The notes beneath the pieces are model-generated. The model made no database searches and was not told the origin of the DNA. It saw only the letters and a list, made by a program, of their open reading frames with translations. The translations under genes and the position numbers were made by a program. Of a stretch of 64,000 nucleotides of DNA, positions 8,154 through 16,389 are shown in pieces (position 1 is the first letter of the stretch; the number at the start of each line of letters is the position of its first letter). The stretch is taken from assembly GCA_030652215.1 (NCBI GenBank), contig JAUSBC010000017.1, positions 1 to 64,000 of the forward strand, read 5' to 3'. The DNA is from Sideroxyarcus sp. (GTDB taxonomy: Bacteria; Pseudomonadota; Gammaproteobacteria; Burkholderiales; Gallionellaceae).

Positions 8154-9641
8154 CTAGTTCAACTCGTGGCGCAGGAATCTGGAAAATTTTTCGCGCCAGC
8201 GTTTGATCACGTTGATGCCCAGCACGTCCATGACCATTTCCTGCGAAATCGGATTCCACCCCGTCGTGCCCTGGAAGCGATCCGCAAAAACGGGCGTGCC
8301 GTTCTCCAGCAGGAAAGTGGTCATCCCGCCCTCGAACTGGTATTCGCGGCCGCGGCCCTGCGGGTCCCGGTCCGCGCGGTTGCGCATCTTCCCCAGCGCC
8401 ACCACGCCCAGCACCAGCTTGCCCGGTTCGCCCATGCTTTTCGGAATCTCGCCCTTCTGTAACGCCTGCAGTTGCGGCGCGGAGAGCGCTTGCATCCTGA
8501 CCTCGACATCCGCGCCCAGCGGGCGGATGACATTGTTCAGGCTGTCGCACGCCTTGTTCCATGCGCCCCGGTCGGTGCCGGAATTGAAATAGCAGACGAG
8601 CGTGGTGGCGCGGCCCTCGAAATACTGGCGCCACAATGTCTTTTCCATTTCCTCGGCCGAGCAGACCAGCGTCTCGGCTTTTTTCCGGGCGATCTCGCGC
8701 CGGTCGTTGAGTTGTTTCGAGTCTGCGGCCTGCTGAAAATAGCTCTTGGCGCCGCAGGCGCTTTTCCTCAATTCTTCGACCTCGCCCAGCTTGAACAGGA
8801 TATCCCCGGGCTCGAATACCGGCGGCAAGCCGCCGCCATGCTTCGCCAGCAAACCCTTGTAGGCGCCGGCCGCAGCGACGAGCGTCCTGGATTTTTCTAC
8901 CTCACCGGTCTGCCCCGAGGCCTGGTTGACCTGCAAGTCGGCCGCAGCCAGTGCCGCTTTGGCCTGGTCCAGATCGTCGCGCGTCTGTTGCAGATCGCGT
9001 TTGAAACCGTTCAACAGCCGTGCATAGTGCTCCGCCGAACTGGCCTCGGGAATGAATTCCAGCGCAATGCGCGGCAACACTTCCAGCGCGGCATCCACGG
9101 CGGACAAGCGGCCGTTCAGGGACGCGCCTTCATTTTGCACTACCGCCAATTGCTCGTTCAGCACGCCGAACAGCGTTTTGGCCAGCCCTTCGCGCTTGCC
9201 CTGCTCCACGTGTTTTTTAGAGACTCTTGCGCGCAGCCAGATCGAACAGGTTTTGGGGTCTTCCCAGGTTGCGACGGATTCGACGTTGCGCAATGACGCA
9301 TTCGTCGATGTCTTGGTGATGGATTGCAAACTGGAATCGGTGAGTTCCGTCCCGGCAACGTTGCGGCTCGACTGCTCCAGCACCAGGGAATTTTTGACGG
9401 AAACCTCGATCATCTCGGAAAGGTTTTTCAGCGCATTCTGTTTGGCCGTCGCAATGCGCTCGGCCAGCGGGGCCTGCGGATCGTCCGATACGCCTGCGGC
9501 AAACAAATGCTCTTCGGTGACGGATTCCGGGCTATCCACCCAGTCGGGCCGGGGTCCGCTGCCGGAACATTGCACGGCGAATGCCGTCGAGGAAAACCAC
9601 AACCCGGCGAAGGCGGCAAATAATGCAGCGCGAAGCATCAT
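8154..9641 (-). CDS. Secreted LPP20-like domain protein with long helical region
   Basis: MMLRAALFAAFAGLWFSSTAFAVQCSGSGPRPDWVDSPESVTEEHLFAAGVSDDPQAPLAERIATAKQNALKNLSEMIEVSVKN; LPP20-type 'PxW.......A.G......A...A...A..L' pattern. ORF-track start at 9704 lacks a signal peptide. Confidence 0.55.
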   Translation of the reverse strand: MMLRAALFAAFAGLWFSSTAFAVQCSGSGPRPDWVDSPESVTEEHLFAAGVSDDPQAPLAERIATAKQNALKNLSEMIEVSVKNSLVLEQSSRNVAGTELTDSSLQSITKTSTNASLRNVESVATWEDPKTCSIWLRARVSKKHVEQGKREGLAKTLFGVLNEQLAVVQNEGASLNGRLSAVDAALEVLPRIALEFIPEASSAEHYARLLNGFKRDLQQTRDDLDQAKAALAAADLQVNQASGQTGEVEKSRTLVAAAGAYKGLLAKHGGGLPPVFEPGDILFKLGEVEELRKSACGAKSYFQQAADSKQLNDRREIARKKAETLVCSAEEMEKTLWRQYFEGRATTLVCYFNSGTDRGAWNKACDSLNNVIRPLGADVEVRMQALSAPQLQALQKGEIPKSMGEPGKLVLGVVALGKMRNRADRDPQGRGREYQFEGGMTTFLLENGTPVFADRFQGTTGWNPISQEMVMDVLGINVIKRWREKFSRFLRHELN

Positions 9642-9690
9642 GAGTATCTGTCCTTGGAAATCCCGCACATCTGTCTGAACCGGCGCGACA

Positions 9691-10800
9691 CTAATCGCGC
9701 GCAATCTGATAATAAAGGTGGCGCGTGCCTTCGGAAACCTGCAGATAGTCGTTTCCGCCGGAACGCAGATGCGTCAGCAACGGTTTGTCGAACGAGTCTT
9801 CGAAGTACACCCTGCCGAGTTCCACGCCGCGCTCCGTATCGGCGAAGATCAGATGGCTTTGCGAAACGGCGGCGACGTAGCGCCATGTTTGCAGGAACCT
9901 GCAATCCGTGATTTTCGATCCGCCCTTCTGATAACGCTGATCCTTGATCGAAACGTCGAAATGCTCGACTTCATTTCTGGCATCCATGTCCACGATGTGC
10001 AACTGGGATGCATAGGTGCGCGTCGGTCTGCCGAAGGCGAACGTCGTATTCATGATATAGGTGCCAATGGCGCCCATGCGGCCATCGGTGGAACCCCTCA
10101 CGCAGGTGGGCTCTTCGGAGATCGAATCGTCCGACTTCAATTTCGCGTATTTCACCATGTCGTCATCTACGGCGCGCAGCGGCGGCGGCACGACCTCGAC
10201 CGCATCGGCGGCCAGTTCGGCGATGTTTTTCAGCGAGAATTTGACGAGTCTGGGATTGGTGACATCCATCACTTGCAGGCCGAATTTTTCCACCGCAATA
10301 TCGACCGCGCGCTGGATCGCATTATTCACTGCGGCCGACTCCGTCAAGCCGTCGGAGGGCGGCATGCCCTTGGTGCCCATGGGCGCAGAAGCCGACGATT
10401 TGATTTTTGCGTCTTCGCCGATAAAGCGGATATCGGCGACCGCAGTGGCCGTGAAGATGGAAGACAGCCCGCTGGTTTTGCCTACACCCAGATAGACTCT
10501 ATATATCCCGGATATCTGGAAACGCCCGGCATTCTCGACGAAATCTTCGGCTGTAATCAGCGCGCCCGGGTCGCCCAAACGGGCCCAGGATTTTTTGAGT
10601 TCTTCGGCTTTTTTCTGATCGAGGACGATCACGCCGTTGTCGCTGAGCAGTTGCTCCATACGCGTCTGCGCAACGCGCAAATACTGCTTGGCGGCGGCAT
10701 TCTGTCCGTAAACGACGATTGCGACTTTCTCCTGCTCGGCACTCGCCGGCAAAACGCTAAAACACAACACCAGAATCAATGCACGGAATAGCAATTTCAT
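9691..10800 (-). CDS. Secreted protein with N-terminal CsgG/FlgT-like domain, C-terminal beta-rich region
   Basis: Signal peptide MKLLFRALILVLCFSVLPASA; RMEQLLSDNGVIVLDQKKAEELKKSW... AVNNAIQRAVDIAVEKFGLQV resembles CsgG/LPP20-neighbour proteins; family call tentative. Confidence 0.45.
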   Translation of the reverse strand: MKLLFRALILVLCFSVLPASAEQEKVAIVVYGQNAAAKQYLRVAQTRMEQLLSDNGVIVLDQKKAEELKKSWARLGDPGALITAEDFVENAGRFQISGIYRVYLGVGKTSGLSSIFTATAVADIRFIGEDAKIKSSASAPMGTKGMPPSDGLTESAAVNNAIQRAVDIAVEKFGLQVMDVTNPRLVKFSLKNIAELAADAVEVVPPPLRAVDDDMVKYAKLKSDDSISEEPTCVRGSTDGRMGAIGTYIMNTTFAFGRPTRTYASQLHIVDMDARNEVEHFDVSIKDQRYQKGGSKITDCRFLQTWRYVAAVSQSHLIFADTERGVELGRVYFEDSFDKPLLTHLRSGGNDYLQVSEGTRHLYYQIARD

Positions 10801-10827
10801 TTGGAACCGTTCCGGAAAATTCCCGTT

Positions 10828-10856
10828 AAAAAAACAGGCCGCAAATGCGGCCTGTT
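10828..10856 (-). terminator. Rho-independent terminator downstream of beta-barrel gene
   Basis: Minus strand AACAGGCCGCATTTGCGGCCTGTTTTTTT: GC-rich hairpin followed by T run. Confidence 0.8.
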
Positions 10857-10866
10857 GTTGCCCGGA

Positions 10867-11430
10867 TTAGTATCTGGCAGTCAGGCCGAAAAGCACCCGT
10901 GACCCGGATTGGGTCATGTCGAAATCCGACGAAGTCAGCGTGTTATAGAAAAGTTGCAGCGCGGCATCCGCCGAAACTTCTTCCGTAATGAAGTAGGACA
11001 CGCCGCCACCGCCCACCATACCCACGCCACCAAAGCTGGTCGATGTACCGGCCGAAGTGTTATCCACCGCAACCACGTTGAAGCCTCCCTGCACGAACGG
11101 CACCCATTGCGATTTTGCCGAATCGGCGAAGTAATACTTCACGCCCACGCCCACTGCCGTACCGAGCGACTCGCTGCTACCCGAGTCGTTGCCGAATACG
11201 GACAGATTCACGCGGCCAACCAGCCTGGAAGTGAAATAGCGACCGACATCAACGTTAATGAACGTATTTGTCGAGTCCGAGGATGAAGTACCAAACCCCG
11301 TATCGACATCGCTCGTCGTACTCTCAATACTCCCTGCAACAGACATTTCCCACATACCCTTTTCCGCCATTGCATAAGGGGCGGCCAACATGGATGCCGC
11401 AATAATTGCCAATCGAATTGTGTTCTTCAT
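10867..11430 (-). CDS. Small outer-membrane beta-barrel protein
   Basis: Signal peptide MKNTIRLAIIAASMLAAPYAMA; alternating-hydrophobic strands; C-terminal aromatic (..FGLTARY). Confidence 0.65.
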   Translation of the reverse strand: MKNTIRLAIIAASMLAAPYAMAEKGMWEMSVAGSIESTTSDVDTGFGTSSSDSTNTFINVDVGRYFTSRLVGRVNLSVFGNDSGSSESLGTAVGVGVKYYFADSAKSQWVPFVQGGFNVVAVDNTSAGTSTSFGGVGMVGGGGVSYFITEEVSADAALQLFYNTLTSSDFDMTQSGSRVLFGLTARY

Positions 11431-11532
11431 TTTTTCTCCGCCTTTAAAAGTTTAGTCACAAGCTCCCCGGGCACCAGACACGACAACTACCCGCTGCCGT
11501 GTTTATCCTACACCAAATTTTCGGATTAATTC

Positions 11533-11550
11533 CTAGGTAACAATACCTAG
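11533..11550. promoter_or_regulatory. Candidate operator palindrome CTAGGTA-ACAA-TACCTAG
   Basis: Perfect 7-bp arms with a 4-nt spacer, ~100 bp upstream of the beta-barrel start. Confidence 0.4.
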
Positions 11551-11695
11551 CGTTTGTGGTGTCCGGACTGTGCCGTGCGTTCAGGAGAGGATACAAACTA
11601 AAGTGTCGATAAAACAAGGCGAAGACCCGATAACCCTGTTGCTCACCATGCCTTGCGCGCCTGATGGCGGAGGACTAGCAGCGTAACGTCGCCCC

Positions 11696-14600
11696 TCAGC
11701 GCTTCCTGAACCAGTCGAGAAATTCGCCCGCCGGCATGGGATAGGCGATGCCGTAACCTTGCCCGTAGCCGCAACCCATATCCGCGAGCGTTTGCACCAG
11801 CTTCGGGTCTTCCATTCCTTCGGCCACGGTCGTGCGGTTGAAGGTTTTGGCCAGCGCAATCACGCCCTGCACGATGGCGCGGTCGCCTTCGTTGGTTGCC
11901 ATGTTCTGCACGAAGGACTGGTCTATCTTGAGCGTGTCGGCGCCGAGTTTGCGCAGGTAAACCAGAGAAGAATAGCCCGTGCCGAAATCGTCCAGCGCAA
12001 AGCTGACACCCATGTCGCGGCAGGCCTTGATGATCTCGAAGGATTGCCCCATGTCTTCCAGCGCTGTGGTTTCCAGCACCTCGATCTGCAGACGGCCCTG
12101 CGCCAGTTTCGGATATTGTTCCAGCTTGTGTTTCAGCTCCGCGACGAAATCCGGCGACTGCAGATGGCGCGCGGAAATGTTGATGCTGACTTCCATCGCC
12201 ACCCCGCCCTGCTCCCAGGCATGCAATTGCGCGAGCGCCGCATTCAGTACCCATTTGCCCAGCCTGATTTCCAGATCCGAATTCTCGATGAGGGGCAGAA
12301 AGTCCGCCGGAAGCAGCAAGCCGCGCTCGGGGTGTTGCCAGCGTATCAGCGCTTCCACGCCGACCACCTTGTTGGAGGACAACTCCAGCTTGGGCTGGTA
12401 ATACAGATCGAACTCGCCACCCTCCATTCCTTCGAGAATGCGCCGTCTGGATTCGTGCAACGAGCGCACGCGCTGGTCGTGAATCGCATCGTAGATGTGA
12501 TAACGATTCTTGCCGGTCTGCTTGGCGATGTACATCGCCTGGTCCGCATGCCTGAGCAGGGTATCGCCGTCCTCGTTGTCCGACGGATAGAAGGTCACCC
12601 CGATGCTGGCGGACACGCCAACCTGGTGGCCGGCAAGCAGTATCGGAGCGGCGATGATCTGCATGATGCGATCCAGCACCTGGTAGCATTCCGCGCCCTC
12701 GGACAGGTCGTTGAACAGCACCACGAATTCGTCGCCGCCCAGCCGCGCCAGCGTGTCGCCCGCGCGCAGTGCCTCCTGCAGGCGGCCGGCAATATCCACC
12801 AGCAGGCGGTCGCCGGCCTCGTGCCCGTAGTGGTCGTTTACATCCTTGAAACCGTCGAGATCGATATAGCAAACCGCCAGCATTTTGCCGTTGCGTTGCG
12901 CATGCGCAACGGATTGCTTCAGACGGTCGGCCAGCAAGCGCCGGTTGGGGACGCCGGTCAGCGCGTCGTAATTGGCGACCAGGCTCAGTTCGGCCTCGTG
13001 ATCCTTGAAATACGTGATATCCGAGAACACACCGACATGGCGCTGCACCTGCCCGGTGTCGTCGCAAATCGCCGAGATCGAAAGCAACTCCGCGTACACC
13101 TCGCCGTTCTTGCGCCGGTTCCATATTTCGCCGCGCCAGACTTTCTCTTCCGCGAGCGACTTCCACATTGCGGTGTAGAACGCCGCATCCTGGCGCCCCG
13201 AACTCAGGAATTTCGGGTTCTTGCCCAGCACTTCGTCGCGGCCGTAGCCGGTGATGACCGAGAATGCGGGATTGACGTCGGCAATGGCGTTGTTCGCGTC
13301 GGTGATGACGATGGCCTCCTGGCTGTTGTCGAACACGCTGGCGGTAATGCGCAGCGCCTCTTCCGCCATGCGCCGGTCGGTGACGTCGTACTGGATGCCG
13401 TCCCACAGGATGTCGCCGTTTATCAGTCGCGTGGGCTGGGACTCGATGTGCAGCCAGCGTATCTCGCCATTCTTCCGGCGCACGCGCCCTTCCCACACAA
13501 AATGACTCAGGCTGGCGCGGGCCGCCTCGTTCAGGCGCTCGAAACGCTCCGCCTCGTCCGGGTGTATGCGCGCATGGAACACCCACTGGTCCCGTCTGAT
13601 TTCCGCTTCGGTCACGTCGAGCAACTCGCACCAGCGCGGGCTGACATAGTCGAAGACCGCACTGCCGTCCGAACGCATGCGATATTTGTAGATGCCCACC
13701 GGGATTTTCCGCACCAGTTCGCTGTACTGGCTGAGACTGTGGCGTAGCGCTTCCTCGGCGCGCTTCAACTCGCTCACGTCGCGCCCCACAATGACCAGGC
13801 CCTTGCGGCTCCCGTCATCATGGAAGAGCGGCACCTTGATAACGTCGAAGGTCAGCCTTCCCGCGTCGGGAATTTGCATGACTTCTTCCACGCGCGAAGC
13901 CACGCCCGCCTGCCATGCCTGCCCGTCCGTCTCGTGGCATTGCAGCAGCGCGGCTTTGTAGCGCGGATCGGCGATCTCCGACAACTCCGCGTCGGTTCTG
14001 CCCCGGCACGACTGATCGCCCAGGCCGAACGCGGCACGCGCGGCCGAATTGGATTCCAGCCAGCGCCCATCGCCGTCCTTGAATTCGATGGCATCCGGAA
14101 TGGCCTCGATCAGCGTGCGCAGCAATTCCTCGCTCTGGCGCAGTTGGGACGACTTCTCCTCCACCAGTTGCGTGAGCTCTTCCTTGCTGCGCCGCATCTC
14201 GGTGATGTCCACCAGCGTGCCGATGAGAGCCGGTCGCCCCTGATACACGATGCGGCGCCCGTGTGCATCGACGACCATGGGCGTGCCGTCGCGCTTGAAT
14301 GCGGTGAAACTGTTGCGTAGCGTCTGCTCTTCGCCGTCGATGCGGCGGCGGATATTCTCCTCGACCTGCGCCCTGTCCTCGGCTTTGACGAACTGCCCGA
14401 TGTGCACCGCATCCACAAGGCCGTCTTCCGTTTCGTAGCCGAGCATCTTGAGCAGGCCGGGATTGGCGTAGCGGAAGAAACCGTCCTGAATGATGAAAAT
14501 TCCAACCAGCGACTGTTCCACCAGCGCGCGGAACTTGGTGGACTCTTCAACGACCAGCCCTTCCAGGCGTTGCCGGTATTCTTCCAGTTGTCTCTCGGTC

Positions 14601-16162
14601 TGTTTGCGCTGGGTGATATCGCGGCCTATGCCAAGCGCGCCCACGATCTCGCCACTGCTGCCGCGTTCGGCGACATAAATGATATGGTGGATATGCAGTT
14701 CGCCACTGGGGTGAGGCACCGGAATTTCCATCTCGGCCCGTTCGCCCGTGGCGATGACCTGTTCGACCACGCGCCGGATGGATTTCGCCATCTCGTAATC
14801 CGGATGCGTATCACTGCTTCTTTCCCCGAGTGCCGGCAATGCTTCGGCAGCAAGACTCGCTGCCAGCGCCGGGTTCATGTATAGCACGCGGCATTCCCTG
14901 TCATAGCGGATGATGTTGTCGGGTGTGTTTTCCGCCAGTGTCCGGTATTGCCGCTCGCTTAGCTCGCGACCGGTGATGTCGCGCGCCACGCCCAGCACGC
15001 CGATCAGCCGCCCCTTGTTGTCGCGCATCGGCGTCTTCACGGTTTCGAACAGCCCCCGATAGCCGTCGGCCGCGAAGGTCAGCCATTCTTCATTGACGAC
15101 AGGTTTGTCCGAAGCCATCGCCTTGAGATCGTGTTCGCGGAAAAAATCCGCCTGTTCCTTGCCGACGAAATCGTAATCGGTCTTGCCGACGATCTCCGCT
15201 TCCTTCAAACCCAGCAGCAACTCGAAGCGCCGGTTGCACGACATAAACACCCCTTCCGTATCCTTGAGCCACACCAGATCGGGAATGGTGTCGATGAAGG
15301 TGCGCAGGAAGATTTCGTCCACTTCGAATTTTTCGTCGCGCAGCCCCGATGCCATGGTCTGCGTCAGGTCGTGCTCGCTCACCAGACCCAGCATGCGGCC
15401 GTCGCCGTCCACCACGGTCAGGTGGCGCACCTTCTTTTCAAGCATGCGCTCGGCAGCCTCGTTGATGGTGGCATCGGCGGGTATGGTCAGCACCGGCGAG
15501 GTCATCAGTTCGAAAAGCGGAACGTCAATGCGCTCGGGTTCGCGCGCATAAAAGCGCACCACGTCACGCTCGGTGACGATGCCCACCGGTTTTTCGTCTT
15601 CGACCACCACCACGCAAGACTCGCGCTGCGCCTGCATCAGGTTGAGCGCCTGCAGCAGGCTGCTGTGTCCCGGCATGCTGGTGACCGTGCTCTGGGCAAC
15701 GGACATCACCTGGCGCCGGCCGGCCAGGGCGGTGAGGTTCAGGCGCAGGCGGAAATCCGTTTCGCTGACCACGCCCGAGACCGCGCCCGACTCGTCCACC
15801 AGCACCAGATGGCGGATGCCCTCGCGCAAGCAGGTCTGATAGGCATCCAGGCTGTCGGTGCTTCCGGGCAGAACGATGACGGGAGAAGACATGCATATCT
15901 GCAACAGGGTGCCGGGCGAGTAACCTACGCGCATGGCATGCAGGATGTTGCGTTCGGTGACAATGCCGAGCGGGCGCCTGGTCTGGTCCGTGATCACGAT
16001 GGAGGAAAAGCGGCGCTGCGCCATGAGGCGCGCTGCCTCGCCGATGCTGGCATCGGCTGCGAGGCAGGTGACATCGCGGGTGGCAATGTCGATCAATTGG
16101 TGTGGTTTATTAATCATGCATTGTTCGCACAACCAGGCAGCTTTGCCGGTCGCTGGCGCCAA
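11696..16162 (-). CDS. CBS-CBS-PAS(x6)-GGDEF-EAL signalling protein
   Basis: Two CBS-like units (SIVITDQTRRPLGIVTERNILHAM; GVVSETDFRLR; VGIVTERDVVRFY; GLVSEHDLTQTM), about six PAS units, RAGDTLARLGGDEFVVLF (GGDEF with RxxD I-site), VGVEALIRWQHPERG (EAL). Alternative start MINKPHQ at 16117. Confidence 0.92.
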   Translation of the reverse strand: MAPATGKAAWLCEQCMINKPHQLIDIATRDVTCLAADASIGEAARLMAQRRFSSIVITDQTRRPLGIVTERNILHAMRVGYSPGTLLQICMSSPVIVLPGSTDSLDAYQTCLREGIRHLVLVDESGAVSGVVSETDFRLRLNLTALAGRRQVMSVAQSTVTSMPGHSSLLQALNLMQAQRESCVVVVEDEKPVGIVTERDVVRFYAREPERIDVPLFELMTSPVLTIPADATINEAAERMLEKKVRHLTVVDGDGRMLGLVSEHDLTQTMASGLRDEKFEVDEIFLRTFIDTIPDLVWLKDTEGVFMSCNRRFELLLGLKEAEIVGKTDYDFVGKEQADFFREHDLKAMASDKPVVNEEWLTFAADGYRGLFETVKTPMRDNKGRLIGVLGVARDITGRELSERQYRTLAENTPDNIIRYDRECRVLYMNPALAASLAAEALPALGERSSDTHPDYEMAKSIRRVVEQVIATGERAEMEIPVPHPSGELHIHHIIYVAERGSSGEIVGALGIGRDITQRKQTERQLEEYRQRLEGLVVEESTKFRALVEQSLVGIFIIQDGFFRYANPGLLKMLGYETEDGLVDAVHIGQFVKAEDRAQVEENIRRRIDGEEQTLRNSFTAFKRDGTPMVVDAHGRRIVYQGRPALIGTLVDITEMRRSKEELTQLVEEKSSQLRQSEELLRTLIEAIPDAIEFKDGDGRWLESNSAARAAFGLGDQSCRGRTDAELSEIADPRYKAALLQCHETDGQAWQAGVASRVEEVMQIPDAGRLTFDVIKVPLFHDDGSRKGLVIVGRDVSELKRAEEALRHSLSQYSELVRKIPVGIYKYRMRSDGSAVFDYVSPRWCELLDVTEAEIRRDQWVFHARIHPDEAERFERLNEAARASLSHFVWEGRVRRKNGEIRWLHIESQPTRLINGDILWDGIQYDVTDRRMAEEALRITASVFDNSQEAIVITDANNAIADVNPAFSVITGYGRDEVLGKNPKFLSSGRQDAAFYTAMWKSLAEEKVWRGEIWNRRKNGEVYAELLSISAICDDTGQVQRHVGVFSDITYFKDHEAELSLVANYDALTGVPNRRLLADRLKQSVAHAQRNGKMLAVCYIDLDGFKDVNDHYGHEAGDRLLVDIAGRLQEALRAGDTLARLGGDEFVVLFNDLSEGAECYQVLDRIMQIIAAPILLAGHQVGVSASIGVTFYPSDNEDGDTLLRHADQAMYIAKQTGKNRYHIYDAIHDQRVRSLHESRRRILEGMEGGEFDLYYQPKLELSSNKVVGVEALIRWQHPERGLLLPADFLPLIENSDLEIRLGKWVLNAALAQLHAWEQGGVAMEVSINISARHLQSPDFVAELKHKLEQYPKLAQGRLQIEVLETTALEDMGQSFEIIKACRDMGVSFALDDFGTGYSSLVYLRKLGADTLKIDQSFVQNMATNEGDRAIVQGVIALAKTFNRTTVAEGMEDPKLVQTLADMGCGYGQGYGIAYPMPAGEFLDWFRKR

Positions 16163-16230
16163 CCTGCGCTTCTCTGTCGTCGTGCGAACATCCCCCTAGC
16201 CTCACCGCAACACTCGCGGAGCAGTCATAT

Positions 16231-16325
16231 TTGATCCCGGGCGGTTTGTTGTTTTATGCCCTGAGTCTGTAGCCGGTCAGATCCGGCGGGTAAATACAGC
16301 ACCCGCTAAGTCTTGTCGGGATCAA
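16231..16325 (-). other. Candidate structured RNA/regulatory element between dnaE and the GGDEF-EAL gene
   Basis: Closing inverted repeat TTGATCCCG (16231-16239)/CGGGATCAA (16317-16325) enclosing hairpins GCCGG(16272-16276)/CCGGC(16283-16287) and GCGGGT(16286-16291)/ACCCGC(16301-16306). Confidence 0.4.
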
Positions 16326-16389
16326 GGTTAACACATTCACCCTTAATCCATGCTTTTGAAAAAGGTTATGTACGGCCGCCAGTCGGTGC

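Noticed and set aside
11759-13747. 662-aa plus-strand ORF (and 11643-13631 minus, out of frame) over the GGDEF-EAL gene
   Set aside because: Shadow ORFs over a clear multi-domain coding sequence; no recognisable domain.
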